A stretch of 64,000 nucleotides of DNA. Source: Caldilineaceae bacterium (GTDB lineage Bacteria > Chloroflexota > Anaerolineae > Caldilineales > Caldilineaceae). The notes beneath the pieces are model-generated. The model was given only the letters and a program-made list of their open reading frames with translations, searched no databases and was not told the DNA's origin. The stretch is taken from contig JAJEBF010000004.1 of NCBI GenBank assembly GCA_022824025.1, positions 1-64,000 of the forward strand, in the 5' to 3' direction. The translations under genes were made by a program, and so were the position numbers. This document shows, one piece after another, positions 62,525 through 64,000 of this stretch. Within the stretch, counting starts at the first letter, position 1. Each line of letters begins with the position of its first letter.

Positions 62525-63361
62525 ATGCCCTACTCACTTCAGCCCGATGCCATGTATCGCATGCCGACTCACTTTGGGCCCCGAACAGGTCCCCGCCGCG
62601 GCCCTGACGGACGCGGGTTCGACTGCGTAAACAGCCCCAAAAGCCTTTCCCACTCTGTCAGTTATCTCACCCGCGCCGAGGCCGTGGAAGCCCTGTTGCC
62701 GCCGGGTTTCTCATTGAACGGAGAGCCCGTCGTCACCATCAGCGCAACCTACATGAAGGAGATTGACTGGCTGGCGGGGAGAGGTTACAACACCCTCGGC
62801 GCTTCTGTCCCCGTCACCTACAGCGGCCAGGTGGACCGGGTAAGCGGCAGCCTGCTGCTGGTCCTCTGGGAGAATCTGGCCGACCCGATCCTGACCGGCC
62901 GCGAGGAGTTGGGCTTTTCCAAAATCTATTGCGAGTTGCCGGAGCCTGTTGTGTACAACGGCGCGGCCCGCTGCGTTGGCAGCTGGCTTGGCTTCCGATT
63001 TCTCGATCTGACAGTGCGCGACCTGACGGAATTGTCGGAAGCGGATATCGCTGACAGTGGAGCGAAGGCCTCGGGAGACGGAACGCTCCATTACAAATAC
63101 ATGCCGCGCACCGGTGAGTGGGGCGCCGCCGACGTCGAATGCGCGGTGCTGACGCCGGCCCATACGCCGAATCGCCGCGTCCTGGCAATGTGGCGCGGCC
63201 AGGGAAACGTGGAATGGCATCGCGCCCGCTGGGAAGACATGCCCACCCAGTACAACATCGTCAACGGGCTGGCCGACCTCGACATCCTGGAATATCGCGG
63301 CGCCGTCGTCACCAAGACTGTCGGCGGCAAAGACCTGAGCGATCAGCGCATCCTGAAATAG
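62525..63361 (+). CDS. Acetoacetate decarboxylase-like protein
   Basis: A 278-residue protein of the acetoacetate decarboxylase superfamily. GAGGAAAG lies 5 nt before the ATG at 62525. The site resembling the Schiff-base Lys block is TGREELGFSKIYCELPE, with K133 in GFSK. MPTHFGP near the N-terminus, LLPPGFSLNGEPVVTI and WENLADPI are typical. The expected second Lys next to the catalytic Lys is not obvious, so the exact reaction may differ (decarboxylase, hydratase or aldolase-type members exist). It converges on an SDR gene. Substrate unknown. Confidence 0.82.
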   Translation: MPYSLQPDAMYRMPTHFGPRTGPRRGPDGRGFDCVNSPKSLSHSVSYLTRAEAVEALLPPGFSLNGEPVVTISATYMKEIDWLAGRGYNTLGASVPVTYSGQVDRVSGSLLLVLWENLADPILTGREELGFSKIYCELPEPVVYNGAARCVGSWLGFRFLDLTVRDLTELSEADIADSGAKASGDGTLHYKYMPRTGEWGAADVECAVLTPAHTPNRRVLAMWRGQGNVEWHRARWEDMPTQYNIVNGLADLDILEYRGAVVTKTVGGKDLSDQRILK

Positions 63362-63393
63362 GGGACCTGGCATCGCCTTCGCTGCTCGCGCGA

Positions 63394-64000
63394 TCAGCTC
63401 ATCAGCGCCCCGCCGGTAACGGGGATGGCGAGCCCGGTGAGAAAGTCGGCCTCATCCGACGCCAGAAACGCGACGGTGCGCGCCAGGTCTTTGGGTAGGG
63501 CGAGCCGGCCGACCGGCGAACCCGCCCTTGCCCCGGACAGAAGCTCCTCTGTCGCCTGCTCCTCCGTCAACTCCGGATCCATAAGAACACTTGCCATGTG
63601 GCCGACCCGCTCGGTCGTTGTCAGGCTGGGGCAGATTGCGTTGACCGTGATCCCGTGCCCTGCCAGTTCCAGGGCCAGCGACTGCGTCATGCCGATGAGG
63701 CCGAACTTGGAGGAGCAGTAGGCAGCGAAGCGGGCCGCGCCCCGCAGCCCCGCGGCCGAGGACACGTTGATGATGCGCCCGCCTCCGCCGCGGCCCACCA
63801 TATGGCGTCCGACCGCGCGGCTGCATATGAAGGCGCCCTTCAGATTGACGTCAAGAACGCGGTCCCACTCCGCATCGGGCAGATCGATGAGCGGCACTCG
63901 ATCTCCACCTGCCCTGGCGCCCGCGTTGTTGATCAGGATGTCGATCCGCCCAAGCTCCTCCAGCGCGCCTGTCACCGCCTGCTCGACAGAACCCGCGTCG
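63394..64000 (-). CDS. SDR family oxidoreductase, 5' end beyond window
   Basis: At least 202 residues are visible; the frame stays open to the right edge, so the N-terminal cofactor loop is missing. GRIDILINNAGARAGG, the Ser block IINVSSAAGLRG, FAAYCSSKFGLIGMTQSLALEL (catalytic Tyr and Lys in YCSSK) and the C-terminal FLTGLAIPVTGG identify a classical FabG-like dehydrogenase. A start at the internal GTG near 63975 would remove the nucleotide site and is rejected. Substrate unknown. Confidence 0.88.
   Translation of the reverse strand, partial: DAGSVEQAVTGALEELGRIDILINNAGARAGGDRVPLIDLPDAEWDRVLDVNLKGAFICSRAVGRHMVGRGGGGRIINVSSAAGLRGAARFAAYCSSKFGLIGMTQSLALELAGHGITVNAICPSLTTTERVGHMASVLMDPELTEEQATEELLSGARAGSPVGRLALPKDLARTVAFLASDEADFLTGLAIPVTGGALMS

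Noticed and set aside
1..64000. Search for CRISPR arrays, tRNA and rRNA genes, and known toxin-antitoxin or restriction genes
   Set aside because: No regularly spaced repeats, cloverleaf-like elements or rRNA segments were seen by eye, and no known defence gene pair was recognised beyond the PHP-AlbA_2 protein noted above.

Overview
The window reads as a chromosomal segment of a free-living, moderately GC-rich bacterium, most likely a member of the Chloroflexota (Anaerolineae/Caldilinea-like). This is inference from gene content: several lipoprotein solute-binding proteins with Gly-Cys or Ala-Cys lipoboxes, a phytanoyl-CoA-dioxygenase/enolase/hydroxyacid-dehydrogenase set, a membrane 7TM-type sensor ending in a helix-turn-helix, a two-subunit pyruvate:ferredoxin oxidoreductase next to a pyruvate dehydrogenase-type complex, a T-box in front of ileS, and Shine-Dalgarno-led ATG/GTG/TTG starts. 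No rRNA, tRNA, CRISPR array or prophage was seen.

Layout. 1-476: the end of an ISAs1-family insertion sequence. 612-9244 (minus strand): a branched-chain amino acid/amide-type ABC transporter with two paralogous binding lipoproteins, two permeases and two ATPases, followed by an aminotransferase. 9345-13862 (minus): three short-chain dehydrogenases, a MaoC-type hydratase and an orphan sugar-type binding lipoprotein. 13897-18830 (minus): gcvH, ileS and an AlaX-type editing protein; alaX-ileS sits behind a sigma70-type promoter and an isoleucine T-box leader. 18848-21707: two CNNM/CorC-type membrane proteins. 22154-27949: a UbiA-type prenyltransferase (plus) facing a lon operon (minus) whose second gene is a PHP-Schlafen/AlbA_2 fusion translationally coupled to lon. 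28520-35030: an enolase-superfamily enzyme, a PhyH dioxygenase, two 2-hydroxyacid dehydrogenases, and a Met-rich lipoprotein paired with a di-heme cytochrome c peroxidase. 35123-42009: glycosyltransferase, MOSC protein, two methyltransferases, an HSL-type esterase, an aldo/keto reductase, a second PhyH protein and a glyoxalase-like protein. 42338-50108 (plus): PFOR alpha-gamma and delta-beta, then E1 alpha, E1 beta and E2 of a 2-oxoacid dehydrogenase. 50220-52466 (minus): one reading frame joining type 2 isopentenyl diphosphate isomerase to a polyprenyl diphosphate synthase. 52879-62408 (plus): acpP, mobA, a radical SAM protein, a YfiH/LACC1 protein, a one-TM protein, the 7TM-HTH sensor and ftsK. 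62525-64000: an acetoacetate-decarboxylase-like protein and an SDR cut by the window edge.

The most interesting points are the isomerase-prenyl synthase fusion with a TTG start, the Ile T-box that controls an AlaX-type protein ahead of ileS, the PHP-AlbA_2 fusion coupled to lon, the two PhyH proteins with H-x-G where the family has H-x-D, and the membrane sensor with a C-terminal HTH. I did not see a clearly new multi-gene defence or mobile system.
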